Assembly (NCBI GenBank): GCA_022827185.1
Contig: JAJDTM010000002.1
Span: forward strand, 189,560 to 253,559
Length of the DNA stretch: 64,000 nt
DNA from: Candidatus Poribacteria bacterium
GTDB lineage: Bacteria; Poribacteria; WGA-4E; WGA-3G
Direction: 5' to 3'
The notes below the pieces were generated by a model. That model was not told where the DNA came from. It was given only the letters and a program-made list of their open reading frames with translations, and searched no databases. Made by a program: the position numbers and the translations under genes. Below, piece after piece: positions 33,524 to 42,826 of this stretch (its first letter is position 1; each line of letters opens with the position of its first letter).

Positions 33524-34282
33524 GTGATATATAGAGTAAGCATTATTATAGTTTTAGCGATTGCTGTGAGTCTTTGGTCTACGGTAGCGTTTGCAGCGGA
33601 ACTGACTGAAGGACTCGTCGGTTACTGGCCCCTGGATGGCAATGGAAAAGATGAATCCGGTAACGGAAAAGATGCCGAATTGGAAAAGGGCGCGAAATGG
33701 TCTGACGACGGTTGGGTGAACGGTGCCGTTAATTTTGATGGTGGTGGTGGACACGTTGTTGTTGATGATACGTTTGAATTGACAACGACCGCAATTACGG
33801 TGATCGCCCGGATCAACGGCTGGAAAACGATAGATTGGTCGGGAATTGTCGTTGGTCGAAGTGATCCAGCATCGTGGGGGATGGGGGTCGCAGCGAACAA
33901 CACGCTAACATACGTATGGAACAATAATTCTGCACTGACGTGGAACTGGCAAGGCGCGCCAGAAATCCCGGAAAATAAATGGGCGTTGGTCGCGATAGCA
34001 ATTGAACCTACCAAAGCAACGAGTTACATTTATCACAGAGACAGCGACAAACTTGATGCTGAGGTAAACGAAATACCCCATATCGAGCAGACGGTTAAGA
34101 ATTTAAAATTCGGATGGGATGAATGCTGCGGTGCCAGATACTTCAAGGGATTAATCGATGAAGTGATGATCTATGATCGGACGTTGAACGCTGACGACCT
34201 CAAAAGACTGGCGACCGTCGGACTACCTGTCGAGAGTCAAGGGAAACTTGCGATCACTTGGGCAGCACTCAAGAGCGATTAA
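33524..34282 (+). CDS. Secreted LamG/concanavalin-like lectin domain protein
   Basis: 252 residues starting at GTG 33524, seven bases after AAGGAGG, the strongest site in the area. A signal peptide (MIYRVSIIIVLAIAVSLWST) ends near AFAAELTEG. The LamG fold follows: VGYWPLDGNGKDESGNGKDA, GAVNFDGGGGHVVV, TAITVIARINGW, FKGLIDEVMIYDRTLNADDL. The C-terminus SQGKLAITWAALKSD has the T-x-W-x-x-L-K tail seen in the other two LamG proteins. It should act outside the cell as a carbohydrate- or protein-binding module. The heterodimeric ABC transporter genes follow after 52 bases. Confidence 0.88.
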   Translation: MIYRVSIIIVLAIAVSLWSTVAFAAELTEGLVGYWPLDGNGKDESGNGKDAELEKGAKWSDDGWVNGAVNFDGGGGHVVVDDTFELTTTAITVIARINGWKTIDWSGIVVGRSDPASWGMGVAANNTLTYVWNNNSALTWNWQGAPEIPENKWALVAIAIEPTKATSYIYHRDSDKLDAEVNEIPHIEQTVKNLKFGWDECCGARYFKGLIDEVMIYDRTLNADDLKRLATVGLPVESQGKLAITWAALKSD

Positions 34283-34334
34283 GCGAATGGCAAAGTTCGG
34301 GAAGTTACGCCAATCCTAAAGGATAACCTGCAAT

Positions 34335-36077
34335 TTGGAAAAAGTACCTTTCAGGCAGTATGCTGCACTCCTTTCACAGTACCTGAAACCACAATGGACG
34401 CGGGTGACCCTACTCGTCATCTTCATGTTCGTCTGGACAGGTATTGATGTACTGAATCCACAAATCATCCGTTACTTCATTGATACTGCAGAAGCCGGCG
34501 GCACGACGCGAAGCCTCGTCATCGCTGGCTGTGCGTTCTTCGCAATCGGATTCCTCGGACAGGTGCTGATGTTAGTCAACACCTATTTAGGGCAGGACAT
34601 TGGTTGGCGAGCCACAAACTGGATGCGCGGTGACCTTGCGCACCACTGTCTACAACTCGACATGTCCTTCCACCATGAACACACACCCGGCGAGATGGTC
34701 GAGCGCGTTGATGGCGATACGGCAGCACTGTCAAACTTTTTTTCTCAGTTCATAGTTCAGGTAGCAGGTAGCCTGTTGCGGCTCGGCGGCATCCTGATTG
34801 TGCTCACCTTTGAAGACTGGCGTATCGGTATTGCGTTGGCGGGTTTCGTGGCGATTTCCATCCTCGTTTACAATCTTACTCGGAATATCGCCGTTCCGGT
34901 CTACACGGCGGAGCGAGAAGGTTATTCCAGACTGTTCGGGTTTCTTGAAGAACGGTTAACAGGTATTGAAGACCTCCGTACAAACGGCGGTATCGGTTAT
35001 ACCTTGGATCGGTTCTACGATGTGAATCGGGATGTCTACGGTCGCGCCGTAAAAGCACACGTGATGGGAGAAGTCCTCCAAACAATCAGCGGTGTGCTTT
35101 TTGCATTGGGGGTTGCCCTGGCGATGGGGATGGGAATCTACCTGTATCAGATAAACGTGTTCACGATCGGGACCGTCTACCTCGTTATTCATTATACGGC
35201 GATGCTCCGACATCCGTTGATCACGATTAGTCGGCAGATTAACGAACTGCAGCGGGCGACAGCAGGGTTCAAACGGATTGAAGAACTCTATCGCATCACG
35301 CCAAGTATTGCGGATGGTACAGAGAGACTTCCTGAATCAGGCGCGCTCGGTATCGAGTTCGACCGTGTCACATTTGGTTACACTGAAGACGAGTCCGTAC
35401 TCAAAGATGTTTCATTCCAATTGCAGCCGGGGAAGTCATTGGGGTTGCTCGGCCGGACAGGTAGCGGTAAGACAACGATCACGCGTCTCCTGTTTCGGTT
35501 TTATGAGATTAACAACGGACGGATTCGCGTTGAGGGGCAGCCGATTGAGCGGATTCTGTTAGACGATTTACGGAACCGGATTGGTGTGGTTACGCAGGAT
35601 GTGCAACTCTTCAACGCAACAGTGCGCGAGAATTTAACGCTCTTTGATGCCGAAATTACCGATGAACGGATTCTGTCGGTCGTTGAAGAACTGGGGTTAT
35701 CCGAATGGTATCAATCGCTACCGAACGGACTTGACACGTTTCTTGAAGGTGCTGGTTTTTCCGCTGGAGAAGCGCAGTTGCTGGCGTTTGCAAGGGTTTT
35801 CCTCAAAGACCCACAGATTGTTATCCTTGATGAACCGTCATCCAGACTTGATCCAGCGACGGAGCAACGTATTGATAGCGCAGTCCGGCGGTTATTGGAG
35901 GGGCGTACCAGTATCATCATTGCCCACCGACTCGGGACGGTTCAGCAGGTAGACGAAATTATGGTACTTGCCGACGGTGAGATCCGAGAACACGGCGAGC
36001 GAAATCGGCTCGTTCAGGACCCCGATTCCGTCTTCTCGCAATTGCTGAAAACAGGATTGGAGGAGATGACGCAATGA
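34335..36077 (+). CDS. ABC exporter, heterodimer half with active ATPase site
   Basis: 580 residues, starting at TTG 34335 with AAAGGA upstream. Six transmembrane helices in about 300 residues, then an ATPase: Walker [12 protein letters not shown] (373-380), Q-loop [10 protein letters not shown], Walker [13 protein letters not shown] with the catalytic Glu at 500, and switch His in IIIAHRLGT. The signature is degenerate, GFSAGE instead of LSGGQ. With the partner gene (36074) this gives one canonical and one degenerate ATP site, as in TM287/288-type heterodimers. Its stop overlaps the partner start by four bases (ATGA). Confidence 0.88.
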   Translation: MEKVPFRQYAALLSQYLKPQWTRVTLLVIFMFVWTGIDVLNPQIIRYFIDTAEAGGTTRSLVIAGCAFFAIGFLGQVLMLVNTYLGQDIGWRATNWMRGDLAHHCLQLDMSFHHEHTPGEMVERVDGDTAALSNFFSQFIVQVAGSLLRLGGILIVLTFEDWRIGIALAGFVAISILVYNLTRNIAVPVYTAEREGYSRLFGFLEERLTGIEDLRTNGGIGYTLDRFYDVNRDVYGRAVKAHVMGEVLQTISGVLFALGVALAMGMGIYLYQINVFTIGTVYLVIHYTAMLRHPLITISRQINELQRATAGFKRIEELYRITPSIADGTERLPESGALGIEFDRVTFGYTEDESVLKDVSFQLQPGKSLGLLGRTGSGKTTITRLLFRFYEINNGRIRVEGQPIERILLDDLRNRIGVVTQDVQLFNATVRENLTLFDAEITDERILSVVEELGLSEWYQSLPNGLDTFLEGAGFSAGEAQLLAFARVFLKDPQIVILDEPSSRLDPATEQRIDSAVRRLLEGRTSIIIAHRLGTVQQVDEIMVLADGEIREHGERNRLVQDPDSVFSQLLKTGLEEMTQ

Positions 36078-37825
36078 CAACAGGACAAGCCTCTATTCGT
36101 CTCATCCGCTACCGTCCACTCCTTTTTCTCAGTACGATCTTTTTCCGAGGATTAGACGATCTAATGCCGTTTTTCGACGGGATTATTCGGAAGGCGTTTT
36201 TTGATACCCTCACCGGCGAATCAGGGGCAGGAGCTAACCCTTGGACATTTGTTGCACTCTTCGTTGTCGCACATCTTGCCGATCGCGGTGTCCTCATATC
36301 GTCAGCATTCGTATGGGCGCGCTGGCGTTATGCTGTTTCAACGCTTCTCCGAAAAAACCTGACCACAGCCATCATGAACATGTCGGCACCACATAAAGTC
36401 TCAACCGCTTCTGGCGAAGTGACAAATCGGTTCCGGGACGACGTTCAGGCGGTTTTGAGTTATCTGGAACAGTATATTCACCTGTGGGGTAACCTTATCT
36501 TCGTGATCTTGGCGATTACCTGGATGGCTCGGATTGATGTAGGCGTGACAGTCATCACGGCTATCCCGTGTATCCTGATTATCACAATTGTCAACGTGTT
36601 AAGGCGATTCATTCAGCGGTATCGGACGGCACAGCGTATCACCACAGAACAGTCAACGAACTTCGTTAATGAACTGTTCCAGTCTATCTTAGCAGTGAAG
36701 GTTGCGCGAACGGAGTCAAATGTGATTGCCCATTTTCAGAGACTCAACGATGCACGCCGTAAGGCGACTGTGGTGGATAACGTGTTCAATCAAGTCTTGC
36801 AATCAATTAGTGCTAATATCGCTAATCTTGCCACCGGTGTGATCTTGATTCTGGTTGCTGAACAGATGAAGGCGGGTGTATTCACAATCGGAGACTTCGC
36901 GCTTTTTACGACGTATATTGGTGAAGTGGCGAGAAGCGGATCGCTCGTCGGCAGTATCATGGCACAACACCAACGCGCAAAGGTCTCGTTCTCCCGTATG
37001 GAAGAGACTGTTAATGAGATGCCAGTGGAAAAATTAGTCGAACACACACCGGTATATCTACGGGAAAATCAACCGCCGCTCATTACGCCTCAAAAGCAGG
37101 AAGCGGATCGGCTGAATGAACTTACCGTTTCTGGACTCACCTACCACTACGATGCGGATGTCTCTGGCATCGCTGATGTTGATTTGAGAATCTCTGCTGG
37201 ATCATTCACTGTTGTTACAGGGCAGATCGGTTCGGGCAAAACAACGCTGGTGCAAACACTCTTGGGTGTCCTACCGAAACAGGCAGGCGAAATTCGCTGG
37301 AATGACGAAATTGTTGAGGATCCGAAGTCGTTTTTCGTTCCGCCGCGTTGCGCGTATACACCGCAAACACCGAAACTTTTCAGCGAAAAACTGAGTGCTA
37401 ACATTCTCATGGGTACGCCGTGGAATTGGGACGACCTGAATCGGGCAATCCGATTGGGTGTTATGGAGGAAGATCTACCAACACTTGAAGACGGTCTTGA
37501 AACGGTTGTTGGTCCGCGCGGTGTCAAGTTGTCGGGTGGGCAGATGCAGCGCACCGCAGCGGCACGTATGTTTGTCCGGGATTCGGAATTACTCGTTTTC
37601 GACGATCTCTCGTCTGGACTCGATGTGGAGACGGAGCAGACCTTGTGGGAACGTCTCTTTGAAACAAGACGGGCAACCTGCCTCGTTGTTTCGCATCGAC
37701 GACCGGCACTGCGTCGGGCAGACCAAATTGTTGTTTTGAAAGAAGGGCGCATTGAGGCAGTTGGAACGTTGGACGAACTGCTCGCTTCTTCCGAGGAGAT
37801 GCGCAAGTTGTGGGCAAGCGACTGA
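36074..37825 (+). CDS. ABC exporter, heterodimer half with degenerate ATPase site
   Basis: 583 residues. N-terminal exporter-type membrane domain, then an ATPase with Walker [11 protein letters not shown], an intact LSGGQMQR signature and the switch LVVSHRRP. Walker B is [12 protein letters not shown]: Asp replaces the catalytic Glu. This is the reciprocal of the partner, whose signature is degenerate, so the degenerate composite site is formed by this Walker A/B with the partner's GFSAGE signature. That pairing strongly supports a heterodimer. The substrate is not deducible. The ATG overlaps the upstream stop (ATGA). Confidence 0.88.
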   Translation: MTTGQASIRLIRYRPLLFLSTIFFRGLDDLMPFFDGIIRKAFFDTLTGESGAGANPWTFVALFVVAHLADRGVLISSAFVWARWRYAVSTLLRKNLTTAIMNMSAPHKVSTASGEVTNRFRDDVQAVLSYLEQYIHLWGNLIFVILAITWMARIDVGVTVITAIPCILIITIVNVLRRFIQRYRTAQRITTEQSTNFVNELFQSILAVKVARTESNVIAHFQRLNDARRKATVVDNVFNQVLQSISANIANLATGVILILVAEQMKAGVFTIGDFALFTTYIGEVARSGSLVGSIMAQHQRAKVSFSRMEETVNEMPVEKLVEHTPVYLRENQPPLITPQKQEADRLNELTVSGLTYHYDADVSGIADVDLRISAGSFTVVTGQIGSGKTTLVQTLLGVLPKQAGEIRWNDEIVEDPKSFFVPPRCAYTPQTPKLFSEKLSANILMGTPWNWDDLNRAIRLGVMEEDLPTLEDGLETVVGPRGVKLSGGQMQRTAAARMFVRDSELLVFDDLSSGLDVETEQTLWERLFETRRATCLVVSHRRPALRRADQIVVLKEGRIEAVGTLDELLASSEEMRKLWASD

Positions 37826-37915
37826 AGTTGAGTCGAGCATAAAACTTTGGAAGGTTTTGCTTTAAGTAGTGTCCAAGTAATTCCAAAATCTACTATAAAG
37901 TAAAAAGAGGCTCTT

Positions 37916-39793
37916 ATGAAAATCAAGGTGTTTTTGGGGCTGATATTTTTGATTTTTTCAATGTTTCTGTATGTGTCCGACATGACTGCTGAATATGAAC
38001 CCTATACGCAACTCAGTTTACCCGAAGGTGCTAAAACGCGCCTCAATAAGGGATGGGTACGTGAAATTGCGTATTCCCCGGACAGCACGCTTCTTGCGGT
38101 AGCGAGCAGCATCGGTATTTGGATCTATGATGCACAAACCGGCGAAGAACACAATTTGCTCACCGGACATCTGGAGCCGATCAGCAGTGTGGAGTTTAGT
38201 CCAGATGGACAGACACTCGCAAGTGGAAGTAGAGACAAGACTGTCCGTCTCTGGGATGTCAGCACTGGCAATCCTATACACACACTCAAAGGGCATCTGG
38301 GGCCGGTCAGGAGTGTGTCGTTTAGTCCAGATGGACAGACACTCGCAAGTGGAAGTAGCGACAAGACTGTCCGTCTCTGGGATGTGAATACTGGCAATCC
38401 TATACACACACTCCGCATAGGGCATACGACGAGTCCTGTCTATATCTATAGCGTATCGTTTAGCCCAGATGGACGGACACTCGCAAGTGGGAGTGATGAC
38501 AAGACTATCCGTCTATGGGATGTGAATACTGGAAATCTCATACGCACACTCATAGGGCATTCGGATGTGGTTTGGAGCATGTCGTTTAGTCCAGATGGAC
38601 AGACACTCGCAAGCGGGAGTAGGGACAAGACTATCAGCCTTTGGGATGTCAGCACTGGCAATCCTATACGCACACTCCTCATAGGGCAGAGTCATGTCCA
38701 TATCTATAGCATGTCGTTTAGTCCAGATGGACGGACACTCGCAAGCGGGAGTGATGACAAGACTATCCGTTTATGGGATGTAAATACTAACCATCCCATA
38801 CGCACACTCACAGGGCATACGGATGCAGTCTATAACGTATCGTTTAGTCCAGATGGACGGACACTCGCAAGCGGGAGCGGGGACAAGACTATCCGTTTAT
38901 GGGATGTGAATACTGGCAATTCTATACGCACACTCACAGGACATACGCAAGCTGTCACAAGTGTATCGTTTAGTCCAGATGGACAAACACTCGCAAGCGG
39001 GATTTATCAGCAAATTTTTTTACGGGATGTAAACACTGGCACTGCCCTACGCACGCTCACAGGGCATACGTTGGGTGTCAAAAGCGTATCGTTTAGTCCA
39101 GATGGACAGACGCTCGCAAGCGGAGGCTTTGGCAATCATGGTATCCGTTTATGGGATGTCAGCACTGGCAATCTTCTGCACAGCCTCTTGGCCGCAGGGA
39201 TCCAGAGTGTATCGTTTAGTTCGGATGGGCAGACACTCGCAAGTGGGACTTATCAGAAAATCCGTTTATGGGATGTCAGCACTGGCACCTCTATAGGCAC
39301 ACTCACAGGGCATGGGGATGTGGTCTGGAGCGTATCGTTTAGCCCAGATAGACAGACGCTCGCAAGCGGGAGTGGGGATAATACCATCCGTTTATGGAAT
39401 ATGAATACTGGCACCGTCCTACGTACACTCACAGGGCATACGTGGGATGTCAGAAGCGTATCGTTTAGCCCAGATGGACAGACGCTCGCAAGCGGGAGTT
39501 ACAAGGAAATCCGTTTATGGGATGTCAGCACTGGCACCTCTATAGGCACACTCACAGGGCATACAAATGCAGTCTATAGCGTATCGTTTAGCTCAGATGG
39601 ACAGACGCTCGCAAGTGGGAGTGGGGACAATACCATCCGTTTATGGGATGTGAACACAGGTAATCCCCTACGCACACTCACAGGGCATACAGATGCGGTC
39701 TGGAGTGTGTCGTTTAGTCCGGATAGTGATACCCTCTCGAGTGGGAGTAGCGACGGCACAATACTCTTGTGGACACTCGCCCGGGCAGACTAA
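37916..39793 (+). CDS. Secreted 14-repeat WD40 protein
   Basis: 625 residues. A signal peptide (VFLGLIFLIFSMFLYVSDMT) precedes YTQLSLPEGAKTRLNKGWVR, a lead that returns in the protein at 63463. Fourteen WD40 repeats follow; a typical one has SFSPDGQTLASGSRDKTVRL and WDV. Fourteen blades fit two seven-bladed propellers. Repeats 4 and 6 are slightly longer (the segment with IYS). The DNA repeats are near-identical at the core (GTTTAGTCCAGATGGACAGA), so the gene is prone to expansion. The role is probably protein-protein contacts at the envelope; no enzymatic motif is present. Confidence 0.9.
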   Translation: MKIKVFLGLIFLIFSMFLYVSDMTAEYEPYTQLSLPEGAKTRLNKGWVREIAYSPDSTLLAVASSIGIWIYDAQTGEEHNLLTGHLEPISSVEFSPDGQTLASGSRDKTVRLWDVSTGNPIHTLKGHLGPVRSVSFSPDGQTLASGSSDKTVRLWDVNTGNPIHTLRIGHTTSPVYIYSVSFSPDGRTLASGSDDKTIRLWDVNTGNLIRTLIGHSDVVWSMSFSPDGQTLASGSRDKTISLWDVSTGNPIRTLLIGQSHVHIYSMSFSPDGRTLASGSDDKTIRLWDVNTNHPIRTLTGHTDAVYNVSFSPDGRTLASGSGDKTIRLWDVNTGNSIRTLTGHTQAVTSVSFSPDGQTLASGIYQQIFLRDVNTGTALRTLTGHTLGVKSVSFSPDGQTLASGGFGNHGIRLWDVSTGNLLHSLLAAGIQSVSFSSDGQTLASGTYQKIRLWDVSTGTSIGTLTGHGDVVWSVSFSPDRQTLASGSGDNTIRLWNMNTGTVLRTLTGHTWDVRSVSFSPDGQTLASGSYKEIRLWDVSTGTSIGTLTGHTNAVYSVSFSSDGQTLASGSGDNTIRLWDVNTGNPLRTLTGHTDAVWSVSFSPDSDTLSSGSSDGTILLWTLARAD

Positions 39794-40006
39794 CCCCTAC
39801 ACCTTACGCTGACTGCAGGCGAATTCACCGCCACGCGGAAGATGCTGATACGAAAGTAAAGGATTCGGAAGGATGGTATGGAAATTCAGAATCCTTGAAA
39901 GCACAATTGGAAAAAGACAAACGGCAAGGCTGAAAATGTGTTTCACTTTTGATCCGTCTAAACACATTTCTCCGGAAAAATCTACCGATTAATTGAGGAA
40001 AACAAC

Positions 40007-41548
40007 GTGAATTCAAATACTATCCATACACTTAACCCCGGCACAGAACTGTTCATTGACGACCTGCTAATTGCTTCCAAGCACGGCGTGAGGCGAACGT
40101 TACATCAATGCATAAAGCATGATGTTTCTGTCCTTAAACCCGACCCTGGTAATCCGTGGGAACACGGTGGACCCGATCAGTCCAGACGTGTCCATCTCTA
40201 CGGGACCGCGTTATACGACGCAGCGTACGGAAAATATCGCATGTGGTACATGTGTCGCATGGGACCGCATTGGCGGTTTGAAGCGAATGAAATTCCGGGA
40301 CTCTATGTCCCACGTCCAGATCGAAATCCGTCAACATATAGAGGAAAGACACACGATGCTTACGGACGAAAATTCGTTGAGAATGACCGTGGCGACCTCA
40401 CCTGCTATGCAGAGAGCGACGATGGATTGACCTGGACGAAACCGAACCTCGGTCTCTTTGAATTCAACGGAAACCCAAATAACAACATCGTGTGGGACCT
40501 ACATGGTGCGTGTGTCTTCCGTGATGACGAGGAACCGGATCCGCAGAGACGGTATAAGATGATCGGTTTTTGTAGGCGGTATCGAAACATCTTTCTGCTC
40601 ACATCACCTGATGGGATTCGGTGGGATGACTCAGATTATCTTGAACCGGTTGCAGATCGGGACAACGAAGGCGCGTTTAATGTTATCTATGACAAAAAAA
40701 CAGACCTGTTCCGAGCTTATGCCCTCATACGTGGAGACGATAAAGACGCACGCCGTATGATCGCGTATACCGAAAGCCCAAGCCTTGAAGGACCGTGGAA
40801 ACCGCTTGAGCCGATGTTCGGTGCAACGGATGCGGACGACGCAGTTGGCGTGCAAAGATATGGTGCGGATCGTGCTGAAATCCACAACATGTCGGGCTTC
40901 CTCTATCATAACATCTATATCGGTATTCCTGGCGTGTTGTATGTGACAGGACCGGGCGCAGCGGAACATGAGATTCCGATTGATGGTCCGATTGATGCCC
41001 AATTCGTTAGTAGCCGAGATGGATTCAATTGGGAGTATCCCGACTCTGACCGAACGCCGATCATTCCACGCGGTGAAAGTGGCACATTCGACACCGGTAT
41101 GATTATGGGAACCGCCATAGAACCGATTATCACTGACGATGAGATTCGTTGGTACTATACGGGAACCGTCCACACCCACGGTGCCCAGATGAAGGATAGA
41201 CACAAGGAGATTGGGCTTGCGAAGTGGCGATTGGACGGCTTCGTCTCGCTTGATGCCGAAGCGGAAAAGGGGATCGTTGAAACCGTCCCGTTGCAGCTTC
41301 CGAACGGCGGGTTTGAAATTAACGCAGATGCGAGCGGAGGGCAGGTTGGTGTTGAAGTGCTAACGGTTGATGGACAGGTTCAACAAGGATTTTCGATTGA
41401 TGATTGTGTGCCGTTGACAGGAGATAATGTCCGACACTCAGTGCGATGGAAATCGGCGACATTGGCGGATGCCACACAACCGCTGCGGCTCCGTTTTGTC
41501 CTGAATCGAGCAAAACTATACGCGTTCCGAGTAGGGATAAACTCCTAA
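40007..41548 (+). CDS. Glycoside hydrolase family 32/43-like five-bladed propeller protein
   Basis: 513 residues from GTG 40007 (GAGG at eight bases). Features of the GH32/43/68 propeller superfamily are ELFIDDLLIASKHGVRRT, YDAAYGKYRMWYMCRMG, LTCYAESDDGLTWTKPNLGL, FNVIYDKKTDLFRAYALIRG, MIAYTESPSLEGPWKPLEP, DAQFVSSRDGFNWEYPDSD and WYYTGTVHTHG. The S-x-D-G-x-x-W blade motif repeats. A clear Asp/Glu nucleophile pair is not obvious. No signal peptide is seen, so it is likely cytoplasmic. It may be a hydrolase or a non-catalytic relative. Confidence 0.75.
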   Translation: MNSNTIHTLNPGTELFIDDLLIASKHGVRRTLHQCIKHDVSVLKPDPGNPWEHGGPDQSRRVHLYGTALYDAAYGKYRMWYMCRMGPHWRFEANEIPGLYVPRPDRNPSTYRGKTHDAYGRKFVENDRGDLTCYAESDDGLTWTKPNLGLFEFNGNPNNNIVWDLHGACVFRDDEEPDPQRRYKMIGFCRRYRNIFLLTSPDGIRWDDSDYLEPVADRDNEGAFNVIYDKKTDLFRAYALIRGDDKDARRMIAYTESPSLEGPWKPLEPMFGATDADDAVGVQRYGADRAEIHNMSGFLYHNIYIGIPGVLYVTGPGAAEHEIPIDGPIDAQFVSSRDGFNWEYPDSDRTPIIPRGESGTFDTGMIMGTAIEPIITDDEIRWYYTGTVHTHGAQMKDRHKEIGLAKWRLDGFVSLDAEAEKGIVETVPLQLPNGGFEINADASGGQVGVEVLTVDGQVQQGFSIDDCVPLTGDNVRHSVRWKSATLADATQPLRLRFVLNRAKLYAFRVGINS

Positions 41549-41605
41549 TAATGACACTTGCGTTATAATTAAACAGCTTGAATTTCCTCGCCAAAGGAGA
41601 AGTAA

Positions 41606-42745
41606 ATGGATACGTTATCAACACACAACGAGTCCCCGGAAAATCGCGTGGACAACCTGTTGAAGCTGGAAGTCCTTGAAGCGTTTGACCGGACTGCGTT
41701 TGAGCATGATGGATATTGGGTGTGGGAAGGAATACTAACGGATGCTGCCCGTAAGCAGTGGACAGCCAGCTTACAGAAGTTACAACAGATGAACGATGCG
41801 ATCCTCATGGATACGGAGTGGAGTGCTATCGACTTTGAGGCGCGGGGGTTTCCGCAGCCCTTGCCAGAACAAATTGCGCCGGCGTTTTTGGCGGCGTGCT
41901 GTGGTGGTTCAGAGCAAATGCCCGGTTTCCTCAGAACCGCTGAGTTGCGTCAATATATGCATACTCAGGGGCTGTTCGGACCGAGCAACGCGTTGGTCAC
42001 ACATGGGTTCAAGTCACAAGGTGTTATGCCGGAATACTTTCCTGCAGGATACGACGACTTTATAATGGATGTGACGTCTGCTCATCCGCAGATGATGGCA
42101 CTCTTCAGGAAACTTTTCGGAGACCGATTTATACTCGATCACTGCTTCATGCTCAACCGGGCACCGGGTTCAAAAGGGCGCCGGTGGCATGCACACCAGT
42201 ATCGAGAGGGACAGTACGAAGTTGAGGACCCGATTGGGACTGGACACGCCTTTACTACTGATTTTCTACAACGGCAGTGTATTCGGACGCTGTGCTATCC
42301 AGAAGGGGCAACTATCGAGGATGGCGGCGAACTTGCGATTATCCCCGGTGCACATCTTTATCGGATTCCGTACAAATGGAGCACGGAACGACCCGATGAT
42401 GACGCTGCCATGAAAGCGGGCTGGCTGAAAGGCAAAATTCACGCTTTCACAGGGAAGCCGTTGGAAATCGTACACCTCTCACTACCGCCCGGAAGCATGG
42501 TTTCGTTTGTCCATCACATGCCGCATTATGTTGGCTATCGGAAGCCAGGGATGCCGACCCGATGGGGACTGCTTATGGCGTATCGAACGCCCGACTCAGA
42601 AGCAGATCCAGCCAAATGGACAAATGGCATTCCGACCCATTGGGTGGAACAGACCGCGGCCCAAGGAAAACTACCCGCTGCGGCACAGCGTGTATTTGAG
42701 GCAGATAATCCTCTTGATATGCACTCACAGAGTCGTAACGATTGA
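41606..42745 (+). CDS. Phytanoyl-CoA dioxygenase (PhyH) family protein
   Basis: 379 residues, longer than the two other PhyH proteins in the window (255 and 251). FDRTAFEHDGYWVWEGILTD is the N-terminal helix. The metal motif is RRWHAHQYREGQ, where a second His stands in place of the usual Asp (HxD to HxH). GGELAIIPGAHLYRIP is the core and VHHMPHYVGYRKPGMPTRWG carries the distal His and the Arg for 2-oxoglutarate. ATG 41606 has AGGAGA upstream. An IS200/IS605-like end begins within its last codons. Confidence 0.8.
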   Translation: MDTLSTHNESPENRVDNLLKLEVLEAFDRTAFEHDGYWVWEGILTDAARKQWTASLQKLQQMNDAILMDTEWSAIDFEARGFPQPLPEQIAPAFLAACCGGSEQMPGFLRTAELRQYMHTQGLFGPSNALVTHGFKSQGVMPEYFPAGYDDFIMDVTSAHPQMMALFRKLFGDRFILDHCFMLNRAPGSKGRRWHAHQYREGQYEVEDPIGTGHAFTTDFLQRQCIRTLCYPEGATIEDGGELAIIPGAHLYRIPYKWSTERPDDDAAMKAGWLKGKIHAFTGKPLEIVHLSLPPGSMVSFVHHMPHYVGYRKPGMPTRWGLLMAYRTPDSEADPAKWTNGIPTHWVEQTAAQGKLPAAAQRVFEADNPLDMHSQSRND

Positions 42746-42795
42746 CATCCTCTCCAAGCTAAAGCTTGGAGATTCCTTTGTTTCTTATAGAAACA
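42742..42795. repeat. Solo IS200/IS605-type end with two hairpins
   Basis: TTGACATCCTC followed by a perfect 10-bp hairpin TCTCCAAGCT/AGCTTGGAGA (42751-42760, 42763-42772) and ATTCC matches the kind of end seen in IS200/IS605 elements. A second hairpin, TGTTTCT/AGAAACA, follows at 42779-42795. No transposase or tnpB gene is near. It starts over the stop codon of the PhyH gene and lies between two convergent genes. Confidence 0.55.
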
Positions 42796-42826
42796 TTAAC
42801 TGTTACCTTAATTTTATTGTCCAGAG

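Noticed and set aside
37147..37983. 278-codon open frame on the minus strand over the second ABC subunit
   Set aside because: It is antisense to the conserved ATPase domain, its translation is Ser/Arg/Pro-rich without any fold, and codon constraint on the other strand explains the open frame.
38200..39780. Regularly spaced DNA repeats that could look like a CRISPR or satellite array
   Set aside because: The period keeps the reading frame and each unit is a WD40 repeat; there are no unique spacers.
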